In this document: positions 1 through 8,932 of the stretch, one piece after another
Layout: every line of letters begins with the position of its first letter
Position numbering within the stretch: position 1 is the first letter of the stretch
NCBI GenBank assembly: GCA_958295885.1
Contig: OY282380.1
Span: forward strand, 1,178,001 to 1,242,000
Direction of reading: 5' to 3'
DNA from: Arenicellales bacterium
GTDB lineage: Bacteria > Pseudomonadota > Gammaproteobacteria > Arenicellales > JAJDZL01
Length of the DNA stretch: 64,000 bases
Made by a program: the position numbers and the translations under genes
The notes under the pieces: model-generated
What the model was told of the DNA's origin: nothing
The model's database searches: none
Seen by the model: the letters and a program-made list of their open reading frames with translations, nothing else

Positions 1-334
1 CATTGAATATTTTCATCGCTTCAATAAAACAGATCGGCTGCCCTACAGAAACTTTGTCGCCAACCGCCACGAGCGGACTGTCCTGTGGAGCCGTCGCAGC
101 ATAAAAGGTACCGACCATTGGTGACTGGATTGGAAATGAATCTTTATCTTCAACGTCATCGATTGAAGAACTTGGCACGGCCTCCACCGTTGGCAGGGGA
201 ACGGTTGGCTCGGACGAAATGGCTGCGGCAGCACGAGTCAGCCGTATGCTTTCATCGCCATCGCGAATTTCCATTTCACCTAAGTGTGAGGCATTAAAAA
301 TTTCGATCAATTTTCGAATTTTTCTTAAATCCAT
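1..334 (-). CDS. accB: Biotin carboxyl carrier protein of acetyl-CoA carboxylase (partial, C-terminus outside window)
   Basis: This gene encodes the carrier subunit of acetyl-CoA carboxylase, which holds the covalently bound biotin in the first step of fatty acid synthesis. The reading frame starts at the ATG at 334 and runs off the left edge, so about 111 residues are visible. The N-terminus (MDLRKIRKLIEIF) is typical of AccB. An Ala/Pro/Ser-rich linker follows, then the start of the biotinyl domain (SPMVGTFY), and the biotin-attachment motif EAMK lies near the edge with its Lys intact. The start lies 3 bases downstream of the aroQ stop, so the two genes are almost certainly co-transcribed. 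aroQ-accB(-accC) is a classic gammaproteobacterial order. The frame is not in the supplied ORF list because it is open at the edge; the call is firm. Confidence 0.95.
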   Translation of the reverse strand, partial: MDLRKIRKLIEIFNASHLGEMEIRDGDESIRLTRAAAAISSEPTVPLPTVEAVPSSSIDDVEDKDSFPIQSPMVGTFYAATAPQDSPLVAVGDKVSVGQPICFIEAMKIFN

Positions 335-337
335 TGC

Positions 338-793
338 TCAGCTCGCAGAAGAAGTACTTTCTAAATGTTGAATTGCTGCTTGTAATGCCAATTCATAACC
401 GACGGCGCCGAGACCGCTGATCACACCTTGGGCAATATCTGAAAAAAATGAATGACGTCGAAATTCCTCGCGTCGATAGATGTTCGAAAGGTGAACTTCG
501 ATAAAAGGGATGCGACTCGCCGCCAAAGCATCCCTGACTGCCACGCTGGTATGAGTAAAAGCAGCTGGGTTAATGACAATATATTCAATGCTTTCATTGA
601 TGGCGTTCTGTACAAATTCAATTAATTCATGTTCGGCATTACTCTGTCGCGCGATCAATTCATAACCGAATTCACCGGCTTTCTGAATCAAGCGGTAATT
701 GATCTGTTCCAACGATTCATCACCGTAGTATTCAGGCTCTCGGATGCCCAACAGATTCAGATTTGGACCATGAATGACAAGAATTCGAGACAT
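338..793 (-). CDS. aroQ: Type II 3-dehydroquinate dehydratase
   Basis: This is the third enzyme of the shikimate pathway; it dehydrates 3-dehydroquinate to 3-dehydroshikimate in the cytoplasm. The 151-residue length matches the type II (dodecameric) family. Visible hallmarks are the N-terminal GPNLNLLG motif (residues 9-16), Arg18 and Tyr23 of the mobile active-site loop, Asn75 and the catalytic His81 in NPAAFTHTS, the EVHLSN motif (Glu99, His101) and Arg112. All catalytic residues are present, so it should be active. It ends 3 bases before accB. In related genomes dsbD and tlpA lie directly upstream. Here a transposase remnant of roughly 0.6 kb plus flanking non-coding sequence separates them, so aroQ probably needs its own promoter in 794-1330. 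Confidence 0.96.
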   Translation of the reverse strand: MSRILVIHGPNLNLLGIREPEYYGDESLEQINYRLIQKAGEFGYELIARQSNAEHELIEFVQNAINESIEYIVINPAAFTHTSVAVRDALAASRIPFIEVHLSNIYRREEFRRHSFFSDIAQGVISGLGAVGYELALQAAIQHLESTSSAS

Positions 794-1118
794 AGTTCCC
801 TAGCAGGCCAATTGTGTAAACTCAAAATTATAACTTTGTCAATTAACAGCGTCTGTCCAAGGCATGCACCTTGTGATTATTCGCATCTCTGCTCGGACTG
901 CCCAACTCATTGATCCACTGCAGATACGGGTTTGACCGACCTGCTGTGACGTAAAGTGCCGTCGACGGGGCATACTGATGTCGCTGCATCACTGCTGCCC
1001 TATTGGCATCTGTTCGGCAAAGAGAGCGTTAAAGTATTATTATTCTCGCAGAACTCATAAATTGAACAAATATTCTATTGCATATTATCAATCAATAAAA
1101 ATTTTACTGTCCACTTTA
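794..1118. other. Intergenic stretch upstream of aroQ
   Basis: I see no gene here. Reading frames on both strands are short and resemble nothing recognisable. The stretch probably carries the aroQ-accB promoter, because the nearest upstream sequence is IS debris. No clear operator or riboswitch was found. Confidence 0.5.
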
Positions 1119-1290
1119 TTTGAGGCGGTTGCGCTTTTAGGAGCGGTTTGATTTGATTGAGTAAATCAAGGGACAGAGATATATTTTATCCCAAAATAAC
1201 GCCATTTTCTGCGTTTTTCTGAACATTTTGCTGGTTTTCGAGCCAATTCTGCTCCAGTCGGCAAAAGGTGCCTCACGGGGCACCTGAAGT
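1119..1290 (+). repeat. Copy 1 of a diverged dispersed repeat, with terminator-like hairpin
   Basis: The segment from about GTTGCGCTT (1128) to GGCACCTGAA (1290) matches, in reverse complement, the segment at about 45,630-45,800. Shared landmarks are TTTGATTTGATTGAGTAAAT, TTCTGCGTTTTT, GAGCCAATTCT versus CAGCCAATTCT, and CCAGTCGGCAAAA. The match is interrupted but co-linear over about 165 bases. Inside it, AGGTGCC and GGCACCT (1265-1286) can pair around a 6-base loop, which resembles a terminator without a strong T run. It is probably the end of an old mobile element. Confidence 0.6.
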
Positions 1291-1413
1291 CAGCCTGTAA
1301 TTTGTTATAATACCATATATTATCAATATGTTATGGTTTACATTTACTAAGTATTTTAAGATCATTCAGGGCCATGAAATTCAACACATCAAGGCAACTG
1401 CAGGGATCTTCAT

Positions 1414-1980
1414 ATGCCTGAAAACAATCCACATCTTTTTGCTTGGGAGTCCGATGACATGCCGGAACTGCAGTGCTTAGTCTTGTTTCTCGAGCATTTG
1501 CCGTACCAAGAATTTGTCGCACAACTTGATTCTCGACGCGGCCGCGGCCGCAACGACTATCCGATCCAAGCCCTGTTCTGGACCATGATCGCAGGCGTCG
1601 CGTTCGGGCGTGACTCGGTGAATTCTCTGCTGCGGGAACTGGCTCGAAACTTGCAGCTGGCAAAGCTTTGCGGTTCAACCCACTGCCAATGCAGAGCCCG
1701 CCGAAACAAACGCTGCAATACGATTAGCAAGGTCAGGTGCAGGCGGTCGACGAACAAATCCAGCCGCTTCGTTCGTCATTGCCTGGCGCATGGAATTTTT
1801 CACGTTTTCTCAAACAGTTGTCCAAGCTGGAGGCCGACACCGGCCTGGTCTCCGAGATGATCGTCACACTGCGCCATCAGCTGCTATTTCAACCGACGTG
1901 GCAATTCTTTCAAAGTTTTTATGGCAGTTCGCCTCGATTTCACAACAGGCGAAACACCTGCGTGATATTGAAATATTAAA
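1414..1980 (+). pseudogene. Truncated, frameshifted DDE transposase (ISNCY/IS1182-like, DUF4277-type neighbour)
   Basis: The first part (from 1414) reads as a transposase N-terminus. It has a leucine-rich leader, then RRGRGRNDYPIQALFWTMIA, then a segment with SLLRELARN and LCG. This is characteristic of one transposase group in which the GRGR-DYP block is strongly conserved. After about 1690 the frame is lost. The continuation is in the frame starting near 1737, with the matching block PGAWNFSRFL followed by a segment rich in Leu and Glu up to about 1880. The catalytic DDE region is missing, so this is a dead N-terminal fragment. It sits exactly between aroQ and tlpA, which are normally adjacent. 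I am confident of the transposase origin but less so of the exact IS family. Confidence 0.75.
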
Positions 1981-2286
1981 TGAATTTTGACTCTGAACAT
2001 CCAAGATATGAATTCGCTGCCCAGCAGTCACGGGCAGAGACTGCAGGCAAACACTCCAATCCGGCCTGACAAATGGCAGGATATCCGTTCCCATGGAGGC
2101 AATTGAACCGCCAATGGAAGGCGGTGGAGAACTGAAAAGTTAATTCTGCCGTGAAGTCAGTTCAGGCATGCTTTCCTGTATTTCCGTACTGCAGGGAGGT
2201 TTGAATGGAGTTAACCGTAATAGTATTGCTTCCTGTTCGTGAATCTCCAATTCATCTTTTGGAATTTGAAACTTTGACAGTAGCGA
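1981..2286. other. Intergenic stretch downstream of tlpA-like gene
   Basis: No supported gene is visible. It contains the right border of the transposase remnant and the 3' flank of the tlpA-like gene. No convincing terminator was seen. Confidence 0.4.
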
Positions 2287-2829
2287 TTACCGAACAAGGC
2301 GCTGTAACTGTTTTCTTTTCAATTCACCAAGATAAGTTGTCTCAAGATTCCCATTTTCGTCAAATAGCACTGAATAAGGAAGGACTCCTTTCACATTTCC
2401 CTGCAGCCGACCAATTTCCGTAATCGTTGCAGCGTCAGCAATCAGCGAAGGAAATTCAATGGAATTGTCATCCAAGAATCGCTGAGCAGCCTGTTCCGTG
2501 TCAACAGCAAACCCAATCACCTGAAAATTTTGATCTGCATATTCTACATGAAACTCATTAAGCAAGGGCATCTCCGCGACACAAGGCGGACACCAGCTCC
2601 CCCAGAAATTCATCAGCGTTCGTTTTCCTAGAATTTCGTCAATTGAAATTGGCGGGCCGTTCAGGGTCTTCCAATTTGACTCGAAAGCGCGCAGTTCAAT
2701 GATGTTGCTGATGCTGGGTTTTGAGGTTTCCGTATGGATTCGCCAAGCCCAGCCTGCAGCGAACGACATCAACAAAACCGACAGTACCGAAGCCCAAAGC
2801 CAGAACCGTCTTTTCCTTCTGGTTTTCAT
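2287..2829 (-). CDS. Membrane-anchored TlpA/ResA-like thioredoxin
   Basis: This is a periplasmic thiol-disulfide oxidoreductase, about 180 residues from the ATG at 2829 (a TTG 18 bases upstream is also in frame). A basic N-terminus (KTRRKRR) is followed by one membrane segment (about residues 9-28) that anchors the thioredoxin fold outside the cytoplasm. The active site is WCPPC (79-83), in the context FWGSWCPPC, as in TlpA, ResA and CcmG reductases. Downstream FPSLIAD and the PYSVLFDENG block, with the position of the cis-proline region, are also visible. It follows dsbD by about 156 bases on the same strand. The electron flow expected from the context is DsbD to this protein. Because this DsbD lacks its own thioredoxin domain, this gene could supply the missing module; that is an inference. 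Confidence 0.9.
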   Translation of the reverse strand: MKTRRKRRFWLWASVLSVLLMSFAAGWAWRIHTETSKPSISNIIELRAFESNWKTLNGPPISIDEILGKRTLMNFWGSWCPPCVAEMPLLNEFHVEYADQNFQVIGFAVDTEQAAQRFLDDNSIEFPSLIADAATITEIGRLQGNVKGVLPYSVLFDENGNLETTYLGELKRKQLQRLVR

Positions 2830-2985
2830 TGCTATTTCGCCAATCAACTCCTGTCTCCCAGGCAGAAATGCAGACCGAGACGAATCAGGTCAACTCGGAT
2901 GAACCAAGAGAAGTTATGGAAATTCAATCTTACGGGAGGCGAATTGTTCGATTACTGCCTGAATTCTCGAAAACGGATGCATGAA

Positions 2986-4833
2986 TCATCCAATTCCCGA
3001 CAACGACGACAGGGGCTGTAATATGTCTCGGTTGCCCATCACACCACCAATCAAGGCCAATACTCCCCAGATCAGCATAACGAGGCCAGATCCTTTCCAA
3101 AAATATGCCCACCCGCTGGCATTCACTTTCAATTCCTGCGTTGCACCCAGAAATACGCCGGCGATAATCAGCAACAACGCCCACAAAATCAATACCGGAA
3201 CCTCTGGAATGGAGCCAAGAAGGTAAATTGCGACACCTAACAGAATCACCCCAAAGCCCTGCTTCAATCGATCCATCCATGCTCCGGCTTTGGGCAGGGC
3301 CATGGCGAGACCGAAGCCAATTGCAATCAAAATCACACCCATTCCCAAAGCCATGGCTGTCATCATTGCCGCACCCAGCACTGGGTCTGCTTTTGCTACG
3401 GCTATGCCTAATAACGAAATGAGCAAAGGAGATACGCAGGCACTGACAATCAAGGCGGATAAAAGTCCCAGCACAAACACTGCACCAACCTTACCGCCAC
3501 CGAGTCGCATCGTGCCGGACTGAAGCGTGGCTTCAAGTGATGATGGCATTCTAATTTCGTAAAAACCAAACAGTGACAATGCCATGAGCACAAAAATGAC
3601 CGTCATCGCACCAATGGCCCAAACATTTTGCAGATACGCCTGCAGCTGTTCTCCAGTTGATCCCGCTACGGCGCCCACAATGGCGTAAGCAGCCACAGTG
3701 CCCAGTACGTAAGTGATTGAAAGAGTTCCACTTCGAATTCTCGATTGGTTCTCACCTTCACCGACAATGATGGACGAAAGAATTGGAATCAGCGGTAACA
3801 CGCAAGGAGTGAATGTCAGAAGAAATCCCGTACCAAATGCAGTGATGACCAGCCACCAGAACGATTGACCTTTCGACTCTGTTCTCCCGAATCCGGACCC
3901 ACCAGAACTGGACCCACCCGTATCTGCAACTGCAGCGCTGACCAAGCTCACCAGTGGAATTCTGAATGTCTTCTGCACCGGCGGATAACAGATTAAATCC
4001 TTTGCACAGCCTTGATACTCCGCCGTGATTTCAAGTACGTCGGACTCCGGACTGGCTCGAATCAGTGGTATTTCGAACTCAAAACTTGCAGGGTAAATGG
4101 CAGTAACGCCGAAGTAAGGATCATCCATTACTTCGCCCTCGGGCAGTACGGCTGGCATCAGTCTGACTTGGTCCGAGGGTTCGAATTTCAGCTTGTCCTT
4201 GTATACGTAATACCCTGGTTCGACTTCAAACAGGGCTTTCAGACGTTCTCCGTCCACTGACCACATATCCAGAACAAATGCATCATCTACGTCAAGCAGG
4301 TTTTCAGCTGTAACGCTTGGCATATCGCTGAACAGGCTACTGAGTGCATTCGCCTCACTCATGGCTGACTCATCTGTCTGTGCAGCTTCCGCTGCCGAAA
4401 TCATTGCAAAGGGCAATGAAACGATATTGCTCTGGGGCGGGAAACAAATGCCGATCGGCTCATTGCAGCCTTGACCCCAAACTTCCAGTTCGACTCCGGT
4501 TACCTGTGGTTTATCCGCCGACAGAGGAATTCGAATTTGAGTTTTTTCCGTAAAAATAACAACCTTTCCGAAGAATGGATCGTCTTTTGCTTCACCAGGG
4601 GGTATTCCAAGGTCACCGACTGTAATATCTTCAGTCAGTGAGTTGACCCAGAATTTATCCTGATACATGTAGTAGCCATCTGCAATATCCCAGGTCGCAA
4701 CGAGTTCGTTCCCGACAAGTTTGCTGCTGAACGCGAAGGCTTCTTCAGGCGGCAGCAATTCCTCATCATCCTGCCCAAAAGATACCGAAGAAAGCAAAAT
4801 TGTAACTAGAAATAATACGAATTTATTGTTCAT
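2986..4833 (-). CDS. dsbD: DsbD-type thiol-disulfide interchange protein lacking the C-terminal gamma domain
   Basis: This inner-membrane protein transfers electrons from cytoplasmic thioredoxin to the periplasm. The 615 residues contain a signal peptide (ending near SFGQ), two tandem nDsbD (alpha) domains and a polytopic membrane domain from about residue 325. Each alpha domain carries the Cys pair block (GQGCNEPIGICFPP and YQGCAKDLICYPP). The beta-domain cysteines are in FTPCVLPLIP and SACVSPLL. The protein stops shortly after the last membrane helix (LALIGGVMGN). The usual thioredoxin-like gamma domain with its CxxC is absent, and no in-frame continuation follows. The alpha duplication and gamma loss together are unusual. 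The TlpA-like gene downstream may act as a separate gamma module. The membrane DsbD identity is firm. Confidence 0.92.
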   Translation of the reverse strand: MNNKFVLFLVTILLSSVSFGQDDEELLPPEEAFAFSSKLVGNELVATWDIADGYYMYQDKFWVNSLTEDITVGDLGIPPGEAKDDPFFGKVVIFTEKTQIRIPLSADKPQVTGVELEVWGQGCNEPIGICFPPQSNIVSLPFAMISAAEAAQTDESAMSEANALSSLFSDMPSVTAENLLDVDDAFVLDMWSVDGERLKALFEVEPGYYVYKDKLKFEPSDQVRLMPAVLPEGEVMDDPYFGVTAIYPASFEFEIPLIRASPESDVLEITAEYQGCAKDLICYPPVQKTFRIPLVSLVSAAVADTGGSSSGGSGFGRTESKGQSFWWLVITAFGTGFLLTFTPCVLPLIPILSSIIVGEGENQSRIRSGTLSITYVLGTVAAYAIVGAVAGSTGEQLQAYLQNVWAIGAMTVIFVLMALSLFGFYEIRMPSSLEATLQSGTMRLGGGKVGAVFVLGLLSALIVSACVSPLLISLLGIAVAKADPVLGAAMMTAMALGMGVILIAIGFGLAMALPKAGAWMDRLKQGFGVILLGVAIYLLGSIPEVPVLILWALLLIIAGVFLGATQELKVNASGWAYFWKGSGLVMLIWGVLALIGGVMGNRDILQPLSSLSGIG

Positions 4834-5640
4834 ACGATGTAGCGTAGTCGCCTGCGCGAGACAGAATCAACATGATCAGCATTTGTTAATTTTAGACCTA
4901 ATCAATAGCTGAAAATTTCACACTCACTCAAGGCATGATGTGAAAACTTCGGCAACTTTATTTTACTTCAAATCAAAAATCTTCGCATTCCAGCAGCAGA
5001 TGAGAGCATCGGATTGAATCACTGCTGATGCTATCCTGGCATGCGCGACGCTTCGGCGATTGCCAACGCATCGTTTTTATCGTTCTCTTGACCCGGTACA
5101 TAAAACCTGACTTCTTACGACAGCAACCATACCATGCTGCTCGTACTGCTGCAGCTGGCGTGCTCAACAAAGGAAGGTCGTATGAGCTTACATCATGGTC
5201 TGCCCCGCCGACAGCTGCAGCAGCCTGGATCTCAGATGCTTGCTCGTTGTCCTGAAGCAGGCGATAACTCTGCCATTTCGTCTTCAATTTCACATTGCGA
5301 AAATTTTTCTTAGATCAATCACAAATGACTTGTTGCAGCATCCACGGACCGCAAATCTACAGCCGAAGTTCGAACAGCGCATTTGAACATGGTTCCGTTT
5401 GCATGCATGACTTGGCGGGCACGACTATGCGTCATATTCGGCAGGTCAAATAGAAGTCTAGCGCAGTCTACAGCAAACGGCACAAAAGCGCTTGATTGAG
5501 CCTTTGGCAATTTCTGCCGGAACCTGCGCAATGTAAGCCGTATTTTTCTTCCATCGACATGGTTTTCCAATTCAGACTAGGCGCATGAAACGGCAGACCC
5601 TGTCAAGTAGCTCGGGGTTCTGAAGCGCGGCGAAGTTTTG
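4834..5640. other. Intergenic region upstream of dsbD
   Basis: No gene can be supported in this 0.8 kb stretch. Short open frames on both strands have no recognisable motif and overlap each other. The dsbD promoter should lie at its left end. Confidence 0.4.
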
Positions 5641-6056
5641 TATTTGTATTTGGTTCGAAAGTGCAGCTGATGACAGTTTTCGGCGCAAGCGTGCTGAATT
5701 ACGCATTCCATGCCCTCGGTGCCAATTTGCGTCACTCTCATATTTCCATTGGTTTTTGGAGACCAGTTGAACGTATTTTCATTTCTCCAGCTCAGCATCA
5801 GATTCACCATTCAGCAGCACCACAGCATCACGACAAAAATTTTGGAGTGGCTCTGGCGATCTGGGATTCCATGTTTGGAACATTGTGCTTTTCACAAAAC
5901 AGCCAAGTTCTTGAATTTGGGCTTGAAAATCAAGTCCAAATCGATCCGCACAGACTCAGCATACTGTATCTGCAGCTCTTTTTTGAAGCGTCGGGCATAG
6001 TTCATCGTTTCATTCGCGGGAGGGTCAAGAACCGCTCCTCGCCAGCAAAAGCCTAA
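5641..6056 (+). pseudogene. C-terminal fragment of a sterol desaturase / fatty acid hydroxylase family protein
   Basis: The translated frame carries the conserved C-terminal motifs of this membrane di-iron family. They are LGANLRHSHI, SPAQHQIHHS, HHDKNFGVALAIWDSMFGTL and a following LEFGL. The histidine-rich boxes RHSHI, HQIHHS and HHDKNF are iron ligands in intact members. The N-terminal half with the membrane helices and the first histidine cluster is missing, and no frame upstream of 5640 supplies it, so this is a truncated gene. It ends about 45 bases before the Fur box of the iron-transport operon. It could in principle be translated from an internal start, but without the membrane helices it would not be functional. 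Confidence 0.8.
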
Positions 6057-6100
6057 ATCTTCATCTCCAGTCTTTTTTCCTTTGTAAATCTTACTATAAT

Positions 6101-6119
6101 CATAATGATTATCATTATG
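6101..6119. promoter_or_regulatory. Fur box upstream of the ferric iron ABC operon
   Basis: The 19-mer CATAATGATTATCATTATG is a near-perfect palindrome. It differs from the canonical Fur box GATAATGATAATCATTATC only at the two ends and the centre. It lies about 50 bases before the start of the iron-binding protein gene, which is the expected place for iron-dependent repression. Confidence 0.9.
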
Positions 6120-6170
6120 ATTTTTGTTGGCGCACGAATTCCCAGACTGATCTAGGTGAGAAGAGAAAAC

Positions 6171-7217
6171 ATGAAAGAAATCGATCAAACACTTAAACTC
6201 GCATGCGCAACATCACTGACTTTCCTGTTCATTCTCATGCCAACTTTGACCTATTCGAGCGAAGTCGTCAATATCTATTCTGCAAGAAAAGAAGCTTTGA
6301 TCCTACCTTTGCTCGAAAATTTTCGAGATCAGACCGGCATTCAATTCAACCTCATTACGGGAAAGGCGGATGGCCTGCTCAAACGGATTGAACTCGAAGG
6401 AAAAGCGACGCCTGCAGACGTGTTTATCACAGTCGATGCAGGACGCTTGCAACGAGCGAAAAAGGCCGAGGTGCTGCAACCCATCAACAGTAAAAGCATT
6501 AACTCCTTAGTACCAGAACATCTGCGAGATATTGACGATTTCTGGATCGCTCTATCCAAGCGCGCTCGAACCATTTTTTATTCCCACGATCGAGTGAGCC
6601 CTGATGAGATGTCTACGTACGAACAATTGGCGGAACCAGCGTGGCGTGGACGACTGTGCTTACGCTCTTCTGGCAACATCTACAACCAGTCCCTTGTTGC
6701 CTCTATGATCGAATCGGTTGGAAGCGATGAGACTCTGGAGTGGGTGAAAAAGCTCGTGCTCAATTTTGCCCGACCTCCCAGCGGTGGAGACACCGACCAG
6801 ATCAAGGCGGTCGCAGCCGGGCAGTGCGACATTGCCCTAGCGAATACGTACTACTATGGCCGCCTCGCAGCCAGCACAAAGGAAGACGATCAGAAAATCA
6901 CGGAAAAAGTAGGCGTGTTCTGGCCCAATCAGGCTGAAGGCAACCGTGGAGTGCATGTCAATGTCAGCGGCGCTGGCATCACCGCGCATGCGAAAAATCG
7001 CAACAATGCCGTTCGGCTCCTTGAATTTCTTTTGACTCCCGAATCCCAATCCTGGTATGCAGAAGTGAACCAGGAATATCCTGTCATACCAGGGGTTCCC
7101 GCGTCTGAGACTTTGGAAAGATTGGGTTCATTTAAGGCTGATGAACTGAATCTGACCGTCCTCGGCGTAAATAACTTGGAAGCTGTCGAAATTATGGACA
7201 AGGCCGGCTGGAAGTAG
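6171..7217 (+). CDS. fbpA: Fe(III) ABC transporter periplasmic binding protein (FbpA/FutA type)
   Basis: This is the periplasmic receptor that delivers ferric iron to the FbpB/FbpC-type importer. The 348 residues start at the ATG at 6171, which is preceded by a purine-rich GAGAAGAG; an upstream GTG at 6156 is also in frame. The N-terminus is a signal peptide ending near TYSSE. The mature protein begins VVNIYSARKEALILPLL, as in iron-binding FutA/FbpA proteins. It contains the SGGDTDQIKAVAAGQCDIALANTYYYGRL block, where the Tyr cluster provides iron-binding tyrosines, and NRGVHVNVSGAGIT further on. It is followed by permease and ATPase genes in the same direction and preceded by a Fur box. Substrate specificity is inferred from family and regulation together. 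Confidence 0.93.
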   Translation: MKEIDQTLKLACATSLTFLFILMPTLTYSSEVVNIYSARKEALILPLLENFRDQTGIQFNLITGKADGLLKRIELEGKATPADVFITVDAGRLQRAKKAEVLQPINSKSINSLVPEHLRDIDDFWIALSKRARTIFYSHDRVSPDEMSTYEQLAEPAWRGRLCLRSSGNIYNQSLVASMIESVGSDETLEWVKKLVLNFARPPSGGDTDQIKAVAAGQCDIALANTYYYGRLAASTKEDDQKITEKVGVFWPNQAEGNRGVHVNVSGAGITAHAKNRNNAVRLLEFLLTPESQSWYAEVNQEYPVIPGVPASETLERLGSFKADELNLTVLGVNNLEAVEIMDKAGWK

Positions 7218-7278
7218 TCATTCTGCATTTGAGAGGATCAGACTGATCCAATAGTTCAACCCTTAAAGAAATCGACCA

Positions 7279-8928
7279 ATGTCAACCTCACGACTGTCGC
7301 AGATGGGCTGGTTGGAACTTTCCGCACCCATTCTATCCTTTCTCGTGATATCTCCGCTTGTCATCATCGCATTATCAATATTTGCGACGGACAGCATTCA
7401 GATTCTGGCGCACCTGTGGAACACGGTCTTAGATGCGTACGTCATCAATTCGCTGCTTCTGCTCGCGGGAGTTGGTCTGCTCATTCTGATCATAGGAGTG
7501 CCGACTGCCTGGCTGACGAGTGTCTGTGAATTTCCCGGTCGAAAAATTTTCCAGTGGGCTTTGCTTTTGCCTCTGGCGTTTCCAGCTTACATCATCGCCT
7601 ATACCTACACCGGAATTCTGGATTACGCCGGACCGGTATTCTCCCTGCTGCGTGAACTGATTGGTCGACCGCTGGCAGATCAACTCTACTTCCCGATACG
7701 GTCCGTACCGGGTGCGACGGTAATGCTGGCGCTCGTTCTGTATCCCTACGTTTACCTGCTGACTCGAGTGGCATTTCTTGAACAGTCAGTACGAGCGATT
7801 GAAGTCAGCCGAACTCTTGGCTACAGCATACGTCAAGGTTTTTTTCGGTTGGCCATTCCTTTGGCGCGTCCTGCAATCGTTACTGGAGTCTCGCTGGCTC
7901 TTATGGAGACTTTAGCCGACTACGGTACCGTTCAGTATTTTGGGATCAGTACGTTTACGACCGGAATATTTAGAGCATTTTATGGAATGGACAGTCTGAC
8001 GGCGGCATCACAGCTGGCAACGGTGCTCATGCTCTTCGTCGCCTTTCTGATATTTTGTGAGCGCTATTCTCGGCGACGTGCAAGGTATGACGCAAACAAA
8101 AAATACTCAACGCACGGACTAAGAATTCAGCTGGTTGGAAAACAGGTCGCCGCGGCTTGGCTGACATGTGCGATTCCGATTTTGCTGGGATTTGTAATCC
8201 CCGCACTCATTCTGTTAAAGTGGACGCTGTTTGATGCGACGTGGCAGTTTGCAACATTTGCAGATTTGGTTTGGAATTCATTTTTTCTGGCTTTTCTCGC
8301 AGCGGTCATCGCAGTCATCTTTTCTACGATTCTGTGTTACGCCAAACGCAGAAGCAAAGATCGATTCATCCATGGAGTCATTAACATTTCCGGTTTAGGC
8401 TACGCCATACCGGGAACGATCATCGCGATTGCGGTCATCAGCCCCCTTGTTTGGATTGACCACCAACTGATCAACATATTCGGCTTATTTTCCGACTATG
8501 AATTTGGACTGATTCTGTCCGGTTCGATATTTGCGCTCCTGTTTGCATATACCGCACGTTTCATTGCAATTTCATCCGGCTCAATTCAATCGGGTCTGGA
8601 AAAAATCACTCCAAATATGGATTATTCAGCCAGAACACTGGGCTATAAACCATCTGAAGTCCTGAGGCTGGTCCATGTGCCGCTGATCCGGTCATCACTG
8701 TTGACTGCTTTTTTGATCGTATTTGTTGATGTATTGAAGGAATTGCCTGCAACCTTGATATTGCGCCCCTTTAATTTCAACACTTTGGCCGTACGGGCTT
8801 TTGAATTGGCGTCCGATGAGAGACTGGTCGATGCCGCTCTTCCATCTTTAATGATCATACTTACTGGAATCATTCCGGTGATCATTCTGAGCAGATCCAT
8901 TTCACAGAGACGAAACGAAGTCACTTGA
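7279..8928 (+). CDS. fbpB: Fe(III) ABC transporter permease (FbpB type)
   Basis: This inner-membrane permease forms the channel of the ferric iron importer. Its 549 residues are the length expected for the FbpB/SfuB family, in which two ABC-permease halves are fused in one chain. Each half carries about six hydrophobic segments and a coupling-helix (EAA-like) region. In the first half this is around SRTLGYSIRQGFFRLAIPLARP. In the second half it is around ARTLGYKPSEVLRLVHVPLIR. The loop ELPATLILRPF is typical of iron permeases of this group. It lies 61 bases after the binding-protein gene and 4 bases before the ATPase gene, so the three form one Fur-controlled operon. Confidence 0.93.
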   Translation: MSTSRLSQMGWLELSAPILSFLVISPLVIIALSIFATDSIQILAHLWNTVLDAYVINSLLLLAGVGLLILIIGVPTAWLTSVCEFPGRKIFQWALLLPLAFPAYIIAYTYTGILDYAGPVFSLLRELIGRPLADQLYFPIRSVPGATVMLALVLYPYVYLLTRVAFLEQSVRAIEVSRTLGYSIRQGFFRLAIPLARPAIVTGVSLALMETLADYGTVQYFGISTFTTGIFRAFYGMDSLTAASQLATVLMLFVAFLIFCERYSRRRARYDANKKYSTHGLRIQLVGKQVAAAWLTCAIPILLGFVIPALILLKWTLFDATWQFATFADLVWNSFFLAFLAAVIAVIFSTILCYAKRRSKDRFIHGVINISGLGYAIPGTIIAIAVISPLVWIDHQLINIFGLFSDYEFGLILSGSIFALLFAYTARFIAISSGSIQSGLEKITPNMDYSARTLGYKPSEVLRLVHVPLIRSSLLTAFLIVFVDVLKELPATLILRPFNFNTLAVRAFELASDERLVDAALPSLMIILTGIIPVIILSRSISQRRNEVT

Positions 8929-8932
8929 ATTC

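Noticed and set aside
4973-5293. 106-codon minus-strand frame upstream of dsbD
   Set aside because: Overlaps competing frames on the other strand, composition is unlike the real genes nearby and no motif could be named.
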